NCBI GenBank assembly: GCA_031385445.1
Contig: JANNBM010000056.1
Span: 1 to 64,000, forward strand
Source of the DNA: CAIYZT01 sp031385445
GTDB taxonomy: Bacteria > Pseudomonadota > Alphaproteobacteria > Rhodobacterales > Rhodobacteraceae
Direction: 5' to 3'
DNA: 64,000 nucleotides
Shown in pieces: positions 8,978 to 16,894 of this stretch. A model generated the notes under the pieces. It saw nothing but the letters and a program-made list of their open reading frames with translations. It did no database searches and was not told the origin of the DNA. The position numbers and the translations under genes are program-made. The first letter of the stretch is position 1. Each line of letters starts with the position of its first letter.

Positions 8978-9483
8978 CGGGCTTTGGAGGCTGTTCGCAA
9001 AAGACCGACGCGGGCGGCCTCCCTTGCGCCACATGAACCGAGAAGCGCCCGACCCTGAGACGCCTATCGCAGAGGCCACATCCGCCGCGGCGGATTGTGA
9101 TCCTGCGCCAGTATTTGAGACCTGCGAACATGGTCTCGATTTTGTGGCATATCGTGCAGGGTGGCGCCCTTGCGGTTTTTCCGCAAAGGGATGCCGGTTT
9201 TAATATCGCTTCAATCTATGCGCTGCGGGGCAAACAGCGCCCCAGCTTTGGGCGGCGCCGAGGGCAATGACCGGTCTGTCCCGCACCCACAAATATGCAA
9301 ATCGGGCGGCCATTCGGATCGCTGACGACGTGCAGTTTGGCGTTTATCCCGCCTTTGGTTCGCCTTGCGCGAAAGGGGAATATGAAAGAGCATGGCCTGC
9401 AGGGCAGTACCGCCTTCATCCGCAATGCGGGTGTTCATAAGACTGAAATTTGAATGAAAGATGATCAGAAAGCCGGGCGTGAC
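8978..9483. other. aceA-idi gap: only IS5-type remnant
   Basis: The 506 bases between isocitrate lyase and idi hold no intact gene. Most is the broken IS5-family transposase described separately (8990-9440). The last about 40 bases provide the idi leader. Confidence 0.7.
8990..9440 (-). pseudogene. Remnant of an IS5-family (IS427-like) transposase
   Basis: On the minus strand, broken frames encode pieces of a DDE transposase in the right order. RTKGGINAKLHVVSDPNGRP (about 9290-9365) is the RTKGGLNSKLHAV block. GIPLRKNRKGA (about 9170-9210) matches the segment after the second catalytic aspartate. MFAGLKYWRRI, starting at 9131, corresponds to the conserved ENMFAKLKDWRRIATRY block that carries the catalytic glutamate. 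The pieces lie in different frames with stops between them, so the element is dead. It occupies the gap between isocitrate lyase and idi. No intact inverted repeats were identified. Confidence 0.75.
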
Positions 9484-10023
9484 ATGGCTGAAATGATCCC
9501 GGCTTGGGTCAGTGGCCGCTTGCAGCCCATGGAAAAGCTGGACGTACACAAGCGCGGGCTGAAGCATTTGGCGGTGTCGGTTTTCGTTATGCAGGGCGCG
9601 CGCACACTTTTGCAGCGGCGGGCGATGGGGAAATATCACACGCCGGGGCTGTGGGCGAACACCTGCTGCACGCATCCGTTTTGGCAAGAAGACCCGGCTT
9701 TGTGCGCGGTGCGGCGGCTGAATGAAGAGTTGGGCATCATCGGGCTGGACCTGCGGCGCACCGGCAGCACCGAATATCGGGCCGATGTTGGCAACGGAAT
9801 GGTCGAGCACGAGGTGGTCGAGATTTTCGCAGCCGAGGCGCCGCCCGGTTTTACGCTGAAGCCGAACGATGCCGAGGTGATGGATGTCCGCTGGATCACC
9901 CTGCCCGACCTTGAGACCGAGCTGCGCGCTGATCCGGCGCGGTTTACCCCCTGGCTGCGGATTTATCTGGCGGCCGGTTGGGGCCAAAAGGCGCTGTCGC
10001 AGGGTGCAATTCCGGCGCGGTAA
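9484..10023 (+). CDS. idi: Isopentenyl-diphosphate delta-isomerase (type I)
   Basis: Interconverts isopentenyl and dimethylallyl diphosphate. The Nudix-fold enzyme shows LWANTCCTHPFW, with the active-site cysteine and zinc-ligand histidine, RRLNEELGI in the Nudix helix, and YRADVGNGMVEHEVVEIF with the catalytic Glu-x-Glu. The start at 9484 (MAEMIPAWVSGRL) matches the usual N-terminus of alphaproteobacterial Idi; an upstream in-frame ATG at 9454 is possible. Product is 179 residues. It is a lone gene, 3 bases from the convergent lactonase gene. Photosynthetic Rhodobacteraceae often carry idi near pigment genes, but none are visible here. Confidence 0.95.
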   Translation: MAEMIPAWVSGRLQPMEKLDVHKRGLKHLAVSVFVMQGARTLLQRRAMGKYHTPGLWANTCCTHPFWQEDPALCAVRRLNEELGIIGLDLRRTGSTEYRADVGNGMVEHEVVEIFAAEAPPGFTLKPNDAEVMDVRWITLPDLETELRADPARFTPWLRIYLAAGWGQKALSQGAIPAR

Positions 10024-10026
10024 GGC

Positions 10027-10914
10027 TTAGGGCGTTTGAACGCCCTGACGGTTCAGGATCACCGAATAAAGGCTGGTCGTGGCGGTGATGAAAAGCCGGT
10101 TCTTGGCGCGGCCGCCAAAGCACAGGTTCGAAACCACTTCTGGCACCAGAATTTTGCCCATCAGATGTCCGTCCGGCGCGATGCAGTGCACGCCGTCCGC
10201 AGCCGACGACCAAAGGTTCCCATCGCCGTCGATGCGCATTCCGTCGGACCAACCCGCATTCACCTTGTGAAAGATGCGCCCATTGCGCGGGCGGCTTTGC
10301 ACCATGTCAAAGACCATGATGTGTTGGGGGTCATTCGAAAACTGCCGTCCGGTGTCGGCGACATACAGGCGGGTTTCGTCCGGCGAAAAGCACAGGCCAT
10401 TGGGGCAGGCCATATCGGTGATCACGGCTTCCAAGGTGCCGCCGGGATCAAGCCGATACACCGAGCAGGGCAATTCTTCGGCCCCCTTGAACCCTTCGTA
10501 GTCGGTCATGATGCCATAATGCGGATCGGTGAACCAGATCGCGCCATCGCGGGCGACGATCACATCATTGGGCGAATTGAGCCGCTTGCCATGAAACAGA
10601 TCGGCCAGCACCGTCAGGCTGCCGTCCCATTCGGTGCGCGTCACCCGGCGCAGCCCATGCTCGCACGAAATCAGCCGGCCCTGCCCGTCACGGGTATGGC
10701 CATTGGCGAAATTGGCCGAAGCGCGAAAGGTGGTCAGGCCGTCTTCGGACCAGCGCAGGATCCGGTTTCCGGGAATATCGGAAAACAAGAGCGCCGAATG
10801 ATCGCCGAACCAGACCGGCCCTTCGGCCCAGTCAAAACCGGTCGCCAACCGCTTCAACGGGGCATTGTGCAGAACAAAAGTGCCGAACTTCGGGTCGATG
10901 ATTTCAAATGACAT
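10027..10914 (-). CDS. SMP-30/gluconolactonase-family protein
   Basis: A 295-residue six-bladed beta-propeller of the SMP-30/gluconolactonase/LRE family, which hydrolyses sugar lactones using a bound divalent metal. Visible family motifs are EGPVWFGDHSALLFSDIPGNRI (metal-ligand Glu near the N-terminus), NSPNDVIVARDGAIWFTDPHYG, and PNGLCFSPDETRLYVADTG, which holds the Asn and Asp ligands. No signal peptide is seen. It is followed upstream, 37 bases away, by a 2-hydroxyacid dehydrogenase on the same strand and lies next to gluconate dehydrogenase and gluconokinase genes, so gluconolactone is a likely substrate. Confidence 0.85.
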   Translation of the reverse strand: MSFEIIDPKFGTFVLHNAPLKRLATGFDWAEGPVWFGDHSALLFSDIPGNRILRWSEDGLTTFRASANFANGHTRDGQGRLISCEHGLRRVTRTEWDGSLTVLADLFHGKRLNSPNDVIVARDGAIWFTDPHYGIMTDYEGFKGAEELPCSVYRLDPGGTLEAVITDMACPNGLCFSPDETRLYVADTGRQFSNDPQHIMVFDMVQSRPRNGRIFHKVNAGWSDGMRIDGDGNLWSSAADGVHCIAPDGHLMGKILVPEVVSNLCFGGRAKNRLFITATTSLYSVILNRQGVQTP

Positions 10915-10951
10915 GGGACCTCACGGGTTGGCTGGCTTTGTCCTTTGTGCG

Positions 10952-11899
10952 CTAAAGGACCGGCGTAAGCAAAGGGCGACCCGCGAAATGCGCAGTCAGA
11001 TTGTCGCGCATCAGTTGCCCCATGGCTTTGCGCGTTTCAAAGGTGCCGCTGGCGTGGTGGGGTTGCAGCAGCACATTGCGCAGGGGCAAAAATCGCGGGT
11101 TAAGCTTCGGCTCCCCTTCGAAAACATCCAAAGCGGCAGAGCCGAGCGCGCCCGCCTCCAGCGCGTCCAGCAGCGCCGCCTCGTCGATGTTTTGCGCGCG
11201 AGATATGTTGATCAGCATCCCCTCGGGGCCCAAAGCCTTGATCACTTCGGCGTTCACGCAGTGCCGCGTGCCCGGTGTGGCGGCAAGGGCGACGATCAGA
11301 AAATCAGACCGCGCGGCCAAGGCTACGGGGTCGGCAATAAACTCCCAGTCGGCAGCTTCGGGTTTGGCGGCACGGCCGGAATAGGCGATCTGCATATTAA
11401 AACCGGCGCAGCGCCGGGCGATGGCCAGACCAATCCGGCCAAGGCCAAGGATACCGACCCGGCGCGTTGAAACTTTGCGCTGCAAGGGATACTGCCCCTT
11501 GGCCGCCCAATCGCCGCTGCGCGCCCAGTGTTCTGCGCCAAGCAATCCGCGCGATTGCATCAGCATCATGCCCATGGCCAGATCGGCCACATCGTCGGTC
11601 AGAACGTCGGGCGTGTTGGTTACACGGATCCCGCGCGCCCGGCACGCGGCCAGATCGACCGAATCGTAGCCCACCCCATAGACCGAGATCACCTCCAGCG
11701 CCGGGCAGGCGGCAATCATCGCGGCGCTCGCGCCAAGATCGCCGCGCGTGGCAATCGCCCGCACATTCGGGCCAACTTCGGCCAAAAAGGCCGCCTGATC
11801 GGCCGTGTCAAAGTACCGGTGCATCGCAAACGCGGCATCAAGCGGTTCTTGATCCCATGCCGGATAGCTGCCTGCTTGCAAAATGTGAGGCTTTGACAT
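10952..11899 (-). CDS. 2-hydroxyacid dehydrogenase, likely 2-ketogluconate/glyoxylate/hydroxypyruvate reductase
   Basis: A D-isomer-specific NAD(P)-dependent 2-hydroxyacid dehydrogenase of about 315 residues. The nucleotide-binding motif is RVGILGLGRIGLAIARRCAG. The catalytic Arg lies in INISRAQNIDEAALL and the Glu/His pair in FEGEPKLN and LQPHHASGT. The start MSKPHILQAGSYPAW is chosen because GGAGAG precedes it and it matches the GhrB-type N-terminus; a longer TTG-start frame reaches 11977. Context with gluconolactonase, gluconate 5-dehydrogenase and gluconokinase suggests it reduces 2-ketogluconate, although GhrB-type enzymes are broad in specificity. Confidence 0.85.
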   Translation of the reverse strand: MSKPHILQAGSYPAWDQEPLDAAFAMHRYFDTADQAAFLAEVGPNVRAIATRGDLGASAAMIAACPALEVISVYGVGYDSVDLAACRARGIRVTNTPDVLTDDVADLAMGMMLMQSRGLLGAEHWARSGDWAAKGQYPLQRKVSTRRVGILGLGRIGLAIARRCAGFNMQIAYSGRAAKPEAADWEFIADPVALAARSDFLIVALAATPGTRHCVNAEVIKALGPEGMLINISRAQNIDEAALLDALEAGALGSAALDVFEGEPKLNPRFLPLRNVLLQPHHASGTFETRKAMGQLMRDNLTAHFAGRPLLTPVL

Positions 11900-11931
11900 G
11901 TTCTCTCCAACTGGGCGGGCTTGACAGCGTT

Positions 11932-11945
11932 TGTTAACGATAACA
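11932..11945. promoter_or_regulatory. LacI/GntR-type operator palindrome TGTTA-N4-TAACA
   Basis: TGTTAACGATAACA lies in the roughly 95-base divergent region between the 2-hydroxyacid dehydrogenase and gluconate 5-dehydrogenase. The five-base arms are perfect. It closely resembles the E. coli GntR box (consensus TGTTACCGGTAACA), bound by a LacI-family regulator that is released by gluconate. No LacI-family gene is visible in the window, so the regulator would act in trans. Confidence 0.55.
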
Positions 11946-11994
11946 TAAACTTGTCTTTCACCGCATGTCGAGCGCAATTTCGGGGTATGGGGCC

Positions 11995-12750
11995 ATGGGG
12001 CTGACGCTTTTTGATCTGACGGGCAAACGGGCCCTTGTGACCGGGTCTTCGCAGGGGATCGGCCTTGCGCTGGCCAAGGGTTTGGCGGCGGCGGGGGCGC
12101 GTGTGGTGCTGAACGGGCGCGATCTGGACAAACTGAACGCCGCTGCGCAGCAGATTTCGGGGGCGCAGGTTCTGCCCTTTGACGCCATCCAGCATGAGGC
12201 GGTCCGCGCGGCGATCGACGGGTTTGAAGCCAATTCCGGCCCGATCGACATTTTGGTGAACAATGCCGGCATGCAGCACCGCGGTCCGCTGGAAGATTTT
12301 CCGCCCGACGCGTTCGAGCGGCTTTTGCAGACCAATATCGCCAGCGTGTTCCATGTCGGTCAAGCCGTCGCCCGCCACATGATTGCGCGAAAAACCGGCA
12401 AGATCATCAACATCGCAAGCGTGCAAAGCGCCCTCGCCCGGCCCGGAATCGCGCCCTATACCGCGACCAAAGGCGCGGTGGCGAACCTGACCAAGGGCAT
12501 GGCGACCGATTGGGCCAGGCACGGGCTGAACTGTAATGCGATTGCGCCGGGCTACTTTGTAACGCCGCTGAACCAGGCGCTGGTGGATGATCCGGCCTTC
12601 ACCGCCTGGCTGGAAAAGCGCACTCCTGCGGGCCGATGGGGCCAGGTTGACGAACTTCAGGGGGCCTGCATTTTTCTGGCGTCCGACGCGGCCAGCTTTG
12701 TGAACGGCCACATTCTTTACGTCGATGGCGGGATAACCGCGTCTTTATGA
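11995..12750 (+). CDS. Gluconate 5-dehydrogenase-like SDR
   Basis: A classical short-chain dehydrogenase of 251 residues that should interconvert gluconate and 5-ketogluconate with NAD(P)H. It shows TGSSQGIGLALA (cofactor loop), NNAG, IASVQ with the catalytic serine and YTATKGAVANL with the Tyr-x-x-x-Lys pair. The opening LFDLTGKRALVTGSSQGIG and the motifs GYFVTPLNQALVDDP and TPAGRWGQVDEL are characteristic of Gno/IdnO-type enzymes. The ATG at 11995 is preferred to 11965 because it is directly ahead of the Rossmann core. Its TGA overlaps the ATG of gluconokinase, indicating translational coupling. Confidence 0.88.
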   Translation: MGLTLFDLTGKRALVTGSSQGIGLALAKGLAAAGARVVLNGRDLDKLNAAAQQISGAQVLPFDAIQHEAVRAAIDGFEANSGPIDILVNNAGMQHRGPLEDFPPDAFERLLQTNIASVFHVGQAVARHMIARKTGKIINIASVQSALARPGIAPYTATKGAVANLTKGMATDWARHGLNCNAIAPGYFVTPLNQALVDDPAFTAWLEKRTPAGRWGQVDELQGACIFLASDAASFVNGHILYVDGGITASL

Positions 12751-13238
12751 CCGCGCTTCGCCTGATCATAATGGGCGTGGCGGGCTGCGGCAAATCCAGC
12801 GTCGGCGCGGCGCTGGGTGCCAGGCTTGATGTCAGCTATCTTGACGGCGACGATCTTCAACCTGCGGCCAATGTCGCAAAAATGCGCGCGGGTGCGCCGC
12901 TGAACGATGATGACCGCTGGCCATGGCTTGATCTTGTGGCACAGAAGCTGGCAATGCAGGCCCCCTTGATCATCGGGTGTTCGGCGCTGCGGCGGGCGTA
13001 TCGCGACCGGCTTCGTGCGGGCGCAGGCGCCCCCGTGCGGTTTGTGCATCTGACGGCAAGCCGGGCCGTGATTGCGGCGCGAATGGCCGCGCGTGAGGGG
13101 CATTACATGCCATTGTCGCTGCTGGACAGCCAGTTTGCCGCCTTGGAAGCGCCGGGCCCGGACGAGGCGATGACGATCAGCGTCGATCAACCTTTGCCCG
13201 CCATCATCGCCGAGATTTTGCGGAAAATGGGCGCATAG
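12747..13238 (+). CDS. gntK: Gluconokinase, thermoresistant type
   Basis: Phosphorylates gluconate to 6-phosphogluconate for entry to the Entner-Doudoroff or pentose phosphate pathway. The 163-residue protein has a P-loop MGVAGCGKSSVG at residues 9-20, the DGDDLQPAANVAKM substrate loop, PLNDDDRWPWL, and CSALRRAYRDRLR, all diagnostic of GntK. It overlaps the preceding dehydrogenase by four bases (ATGA). The pair gives a route from 5-ketogluconate through gluconate to 6-phosphogluconate. Confidence 0.95.
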   Translation: MTALRLIIMGVAGCGKSSVGAALGARLDVSYLDGDDLQPAANVAKMRAGAPLNDDDRWPWLDLVAQKLAMQAPLIIGCSALRRAYRDRLRAGAGAPVRFVHLTASRAVIAARMAAREGHYMPLSLLDSQFAALEAPGPDEAMTISVDQPLPAIIAEILRKMGA

Positions 13239-13401
13239 CCAAGTAAGATTGCGGCAAAAACCTGTCAGAACCGGGCCTTTCGTGCGTTCGATAAGGCGCT
13301 TGGTTGGAAACATTCCTCATTCTCGCCATGCCCCGGCCGCTTTTTAAGACCACCTTTTGTCCAAAGCGGGCCGCCCACGGATCCGGCCCAAGGAGCAAAA
13401 G

Positions 13402-14529
13402 ATGAAGTTCGCATTCAGCCTGCCGAAACTTTCGTTTTCGTCCGCAAAGGCGCCCAAGCCGAAGGCCGCCGAGCCTGACCTTGACGAAAAGCCATCGCGT
13501 TTCGCCATTCTGTCGGATCGCAAAAGGATGCTGCGGATCGCCGCCTTGCTTTTGGTTGCGGGGGCGGCTGGGCAGGTGATGCAAGCCAACAATATCCGAA
13601 CCGACGCGCTGCGGCTCGCCGCCAATGCGGCGCAAAGACCGGCCATCGCCGCCAAGGATATCGTCCCCCTTTCCGGTGAAGTCACGCCGAAAGTCGCCAA
13701 GGTCGAGGCCAGTCTTGTGGTCGCAGCTGCCGAACCGCAAATGCCGATGCTGGAAACGAAGCCGATCATTTCCCCGGTTCCCGAGCCTGAAATTGCCCTT
13801 GCCGCCGCGACACCCGAGGCGGCCGCGCCCCCCCTGGCAGAGATTGCGCCAACCGCTGCCGCGCCGATCAGCCGCGCCTGCGATGTGATCTTCGATCTGG
13901 CCACCACACCCGGCGCGATGATCGGCATCACCTTGATCGCTCCCTGCGCGCCCAATTCCCGCGTGGTCTTGAAACACGCCGGATTGGCCATCACCGGCCT
14001 GACATCCACAACCGGCGCGCTGTTCACGGTCCTGCCCGCCCTCAGCACGCAAGCGAAAATCACCGCGACGTTGGCCGATGGTACCAAGGTTGATGCCCAG
14101 ATTGAGGTGCCCGAAGCCATCGCCTTCCGCCGCTTTGGCATTCAATGGCAAGGCGATGACGCCTTTCAGGTGCACGCCTTTGAAAGCGGTGCGGTATTTG
14201 GCGGTCCGGGGCATATTTTCGGGGTGCAACCCGGACAGGTTTCGGATGCGGGCGGTTTCCTGCAAATTCTTGGTGATCCGGCGGCCCCGATGCCCCTTTT
14301 GGCCGAGATTTACACCTATCCGGCCGCCCGAATGGCAGTCGAAATGGTGGTCGAATCGGCGGTGACCGACAAAACCTGCGGCCGCGAGCTGCTTGGTGAA
14401 ACCGTTGCGTCGGAGGGTGGACGGGTTATTGTGACCGATCTGACCCTCGCCATGCCAGATTGTTCGGCTGTCGGTGACTTTCTGGTGTTGAATAATCTCG
14501 CTGTGGACATGACACTCGCCGCCAACTGA
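13402..14529 (+). CDS. Membrane-anchored protein of unknown function, Ala/Pro-rich
   Basis: A 375-residue protein that I do not recognise. It has a basic N-terminus (residues 1-45), one hydrophobic segment at about residues 50-65 (MLRIAALLLVAGAAGQVM) that would anchor it, then a Pro/Ala-rich spacer (about 95-150) reminiscent of periplasm-spanning proteins. A C-terminal globular domain has two cysteines that may pair (CDVIFDL and APCAPN) and later CGRELL and PDCSAVG. AAGGAGCAAAAG places the start at 13402. It is followed 20 bases later by a secreted OmpA-domain protein, so both probably act together in the envelope. Confidence 0.7.
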   Translation: MKFAFSLPKLSFSSAKAPKPKAAEPDLDEKPSRFAILSDRKRMLRIAALLLVAGAAGQVMQANNIRTDALRLAANAAQRPAIAAKDIVPLSGEVTPKVAKVEASLVVAAAEPQMPMLETKPIISPVPEPEIALAAATPEAAAPPLAEIAPTAAAPISRACDVIFDLATTPGAMIGITLIAPCAPNSRVVLKHAGLAITGLTSTTGALFTVLPALSTQAKITATLADGTKVDAQIEVPEAIAFRRFGIQWQGDDAFQVHAFESGAVFGGPGHIFGVQPGQVSDAGGFLQILGDPAAPMPLLAEIYTYPAARMAVEMVVESAVTDKTCGRELLGETVASEGGRVIVTDLTLAMPDCSAVGDFLVLNNLAVDMTLAAN

Positions 14530-14549
14530 TCAAGGTCTGGCGGGACAAC

Positions 14550-16052
14550 ATGCGAGGATCCTTTTGGTGCGCGGCGATGATCGCCGCGCTCCTTTCCATT
14601 TGCGGCGGCAGGGTGCTGGCACAGGATGTGTCGCTGACCTCACACGACGGCAGTCTGTCTTTGTCCGGCACGCTTCAAGGCTTTGACGGCTCGTTTTTCC
14701 GCATTCAGACCCGTTTTGGCCTGCTGACGGTGGATGCGGAAGGCGTGATTTGTGACGGGCCGGCCTGCCCCAATCTGACCGCACCAAAGGCCATCATCCA
14801 TATCGTGGGCGAAGGGCGCGCCGGAAAGGCGCTGCTTGCGCCGCTATTGGCAGCCTTCGCTGACGAGCGGGGGCTTGAAATTGAACCCGGCAAACCCGCG
14901 ATCCTGCGCGATCCGAAAACTGGTGCGGCGCTTGCCGAAATCAGCTTTTTGCCGATGAGCGGCGGCGAGGCAAGGCTAGCGCTGGCGTCGGGCCGCGCCG
15001 ATCTGATGCTCGGGGCCGCCAAGGAGGCCGGGCTTGGCACCCGCGAAGTGGCGCTTGACGCGCTTGTGCCCATCGTCGCGCCGGGCAATCCGGCGCCCTT
15101 TATCACCACAACAGACCTCGCCCGGGCGCTGGCGGGCGAGGTGACGAACTGGTCTGAAATTGGCGGGCCGGACATGCCTTTGGTGCTGCACGGGATGGCG
15201 GATGACAGCGATCTGGCGCGGGCTTTGGCCGCCCGTCTAGGGCGCGCTGTGGCATCGGCGGTGCTGCATCCTGACATGGACGCTCTTGCAGCGGCGGTCG
15301 CACGCGATCCTTGGGCCCTCGCCGTGACCGGGCGTACCGGGGCAGAACCCGCGCGCATTCTGGCGCTGCGCGACAGCTGCGGCTTTCCGCTTTTGCCCGA
15401 TCCGATGGCGGTGAAATCCGAAGATTATCCGCTGTCCCTGCCGCTTTTCTTTCAAATCCCGCGCCGTCATGTCGGGCTGGTCCTGCGGGAATTTCTGGAC
15501 TTTCTGTCGACCCCCGCGGCCGAAGAGGCGATTGCGAAGGCCGGGTATGTGGACAGGGCTGTCACCTCGCAACCGCTGACGGCGGATGGTTTGCGCCTGA
15601 TCAATGCGATCAACGGGGCGGGCGCGGAAACGACGCTGGATGATCTCAAGCGGCTGACCGCGCTGATGGATGGGCGCGCGCGGCTGTCGCTGACCTTTCG
15701 GTTTGAAGGCGGCTCCAGCACGCTTGACGCGCATTCGCGGGACGCACTGGCGGATCTGGCCGTGCTGCTGGAAGCAGATGTGTTCACAGATCAAGACCTT
15801 GTTCTCGCGGGGTTTTCTGACGGATCGGGCGCGGCGGCGGCCAATCTGGACCTGTCCCGATCGCGGGCCGAGGCCGTTCTGGCCGAGTTGCGGCAGCTTG
15901 CGCCAACGGTGCCCGAGGCGCGGCTGCCGACTGTTGAAGCCCTGGGAGAGATGCTGCCGATTGCCTGTGACGAAACAGGCGCGGGGCGGCGGCTGAATCG
16001 GCGGGTGGAGCTGTGGACAAGACCCACGCCAGGGACCCGTCAGGTTAAGTAA
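14550..16052 (+). CDS. Secreted phosphate-binding-protein-like/OmpA fusion
   Basis: A 500-residue exported protein. A signal peptide is visible (hydrophobic MIAALLSICGG, cleavage after VLAQ). The middle (about 80-340) resembles a PstS-type type 2 periplasmic binding fold: GEGRAGKALLAPLL, ASGRADLMLG, ALDALVPIVAPGNP, LAGEVTNWSEIGGPD, YPLSLPLFFQIP. The C-terminal part (about 375-490) is an OmpA-like peptidoglycan-binding domain: LTFRFEGGSSTLDAHSRDAL, GFSDGSGAAAANLDLSRSRA and NRRVELW. It likely tethers a small-ligand-binding domain to the cell wall. Its last 13 bases overlap the convergent radC gene. Confidence 0.82.
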   Translation: MRGSFWCAAMIAALLSICGGRVLAQDVSLTSHDGSLSLSGTLQGFDGSFFRIQTRFGLLTVDAEGVICDGPACPNLTAPKAIIHIVGEGRAGKALLAPLLAAFADERGLEIEPGKPAILRDPKTGAALAEISFLPMSGGEARLALASGRADLMLGAAKEAGLGTREVALDALVPIVAPGNPAPFITTTDLARALAGEVTNWSEIGGPDMPLVLHGMADDSDLARALAARLGRAVASAVLHPDMDALAAAVARDPWALAVTGRTGAEPARILALRDSCGFPLLPDPMAVKSEDYPLSLPLFFQIPRRHVGLVLREFLDFLSTPAAEEAIAKAGYVDRAVTSQPLTADGLRLINAINGAGAETTLDDLKRLTALMDGRARLSLTFRFEGGSSTLDAHSRDALADLAVLLEADVFTDQDLVLAGFSDGSGAAAANLDLSRSRAEAVLAELRQLAPTVPEARLPTVEALGEMLPIACDETGAGRRLNRRVELWTRPTPGTRQVK

Positions 16053-16819
16053 CCGTGGCTGCGGAAGCTTAATTCCCTCGATTTACCGATGATCAGATGG
16101 TCATGCAGGGTGATACCCAGAACCTGCGCGGCATCGTGAATTTGCAGGGTCATGGTGATATCAGACTCCGAAGGGGTTGGATCGCCGGATGGATGATTGT
16201 GCACCAAAATCAACGCACTGGCGTTCAGTTCAAGCGCGCGTTTGACCACCTCTCGAGGATAAACCGGCACATGATCGACGGTGCCCTTTGCCTGCTCTTC
16301 ATCCGCGATCAGCACGTTTTTTCGGTCAAGAAACAGGATGCGGAACTGTTCGGTTTCGCGGTGGGCCATCGCGGTGTGGCAGTAGTCGACCAGCGCATCC
16401 CACGAGGTCAGGATGGGCCGGTTCATCACCTTTGACCGCATCATCCGGTGCGCGGCAGCTTCGACGATTTTCAATTCGGTGATCACAGCGTCGCCCACGC
16501 CTTTGACCATCGAAAGCCGCGACGGGTTGGCGGTGACGACCCGGTTGAAATCGCCAAATGTATCCAGCAAGAGCCGCGCGAGGGGTTTCACGTCCTGGCG
16601 GGGAATGGCGCGAAACAGGACGAGTTCCAGCATTTCATAATCAGGCAGGGCCGCCGCGCCGCCCGACAAAAACCGGTCCCGCAGGCGGGCGCGATGATCG
16701 GCGATGTAGGAGGGCAGTTTTGCCGCCCCAAGCGGTGTTGGGGCTGCCTCGTCCCCCTCGCTTTGCGTGGTGAAAAGGGGGAGCATGCCGTCGTGAAAAC
16801 CAAGCTGTGCCATATTCAA
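16040..16819 (-). CDS. radC: RadC-family JAB/MPN-domain protein
   Basis: A 259-residue RadC-type protein. It contains the helix-hairpin-helix-like segment RLSMVKGVGDAVITELKIV and the JAMM metal motif VHNHPSGDPTPSESDI, with an upstream glutamate in the MPN domain (REVVKRALELNASALILVHNH). Despite the historical name, a direct DNA repair role is doubtful for the family. The starts at 16819 (MNMAQ) and 16813 (MAQ) are both possible. It is convergent with and overlaps the preceding OmpA-domain gene. Confidence 0.93.
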   Translation of the reverse strand: MNMAQLGFHDGMLPLFTTQSEGDEAAPTPLGAAKLPSYIADHRARLRDRFLSGGAAALPDYEMLELVLFRAIPRQDVKPLARLLLDTFGDFNRVVTANPSRLSMVKGVGDAVITELKIVEAAAHRMMRSKVMNRPILTSWDALVDYCHTAMAHRETEQFRILFLDRKNVLIADEEQAKGTVDHVPVYPREVVKRALELNASALILVHNHPSGDPTPSESDITMTLQIHDAAQVLGITLHDHLIIGKSRELSFRSHGYLT

Positions 16820-16894
16820 ATCTTGGCATGGGCTTGGTTTACAGACTGTTAATTTCCCGGCTCAGCCCTGAAAAAGACCAAGCGGCCCGAAAGC

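Noticed and set aside
11900..11977. Longer TTG-start version of the 2-hydroxyacid dehydrogenase, overlapping the divergent operator
   Set aside because: The ATG at 11899 has GGAGAG before it and gives the normal family N-terminus; the extension would cover the operator.
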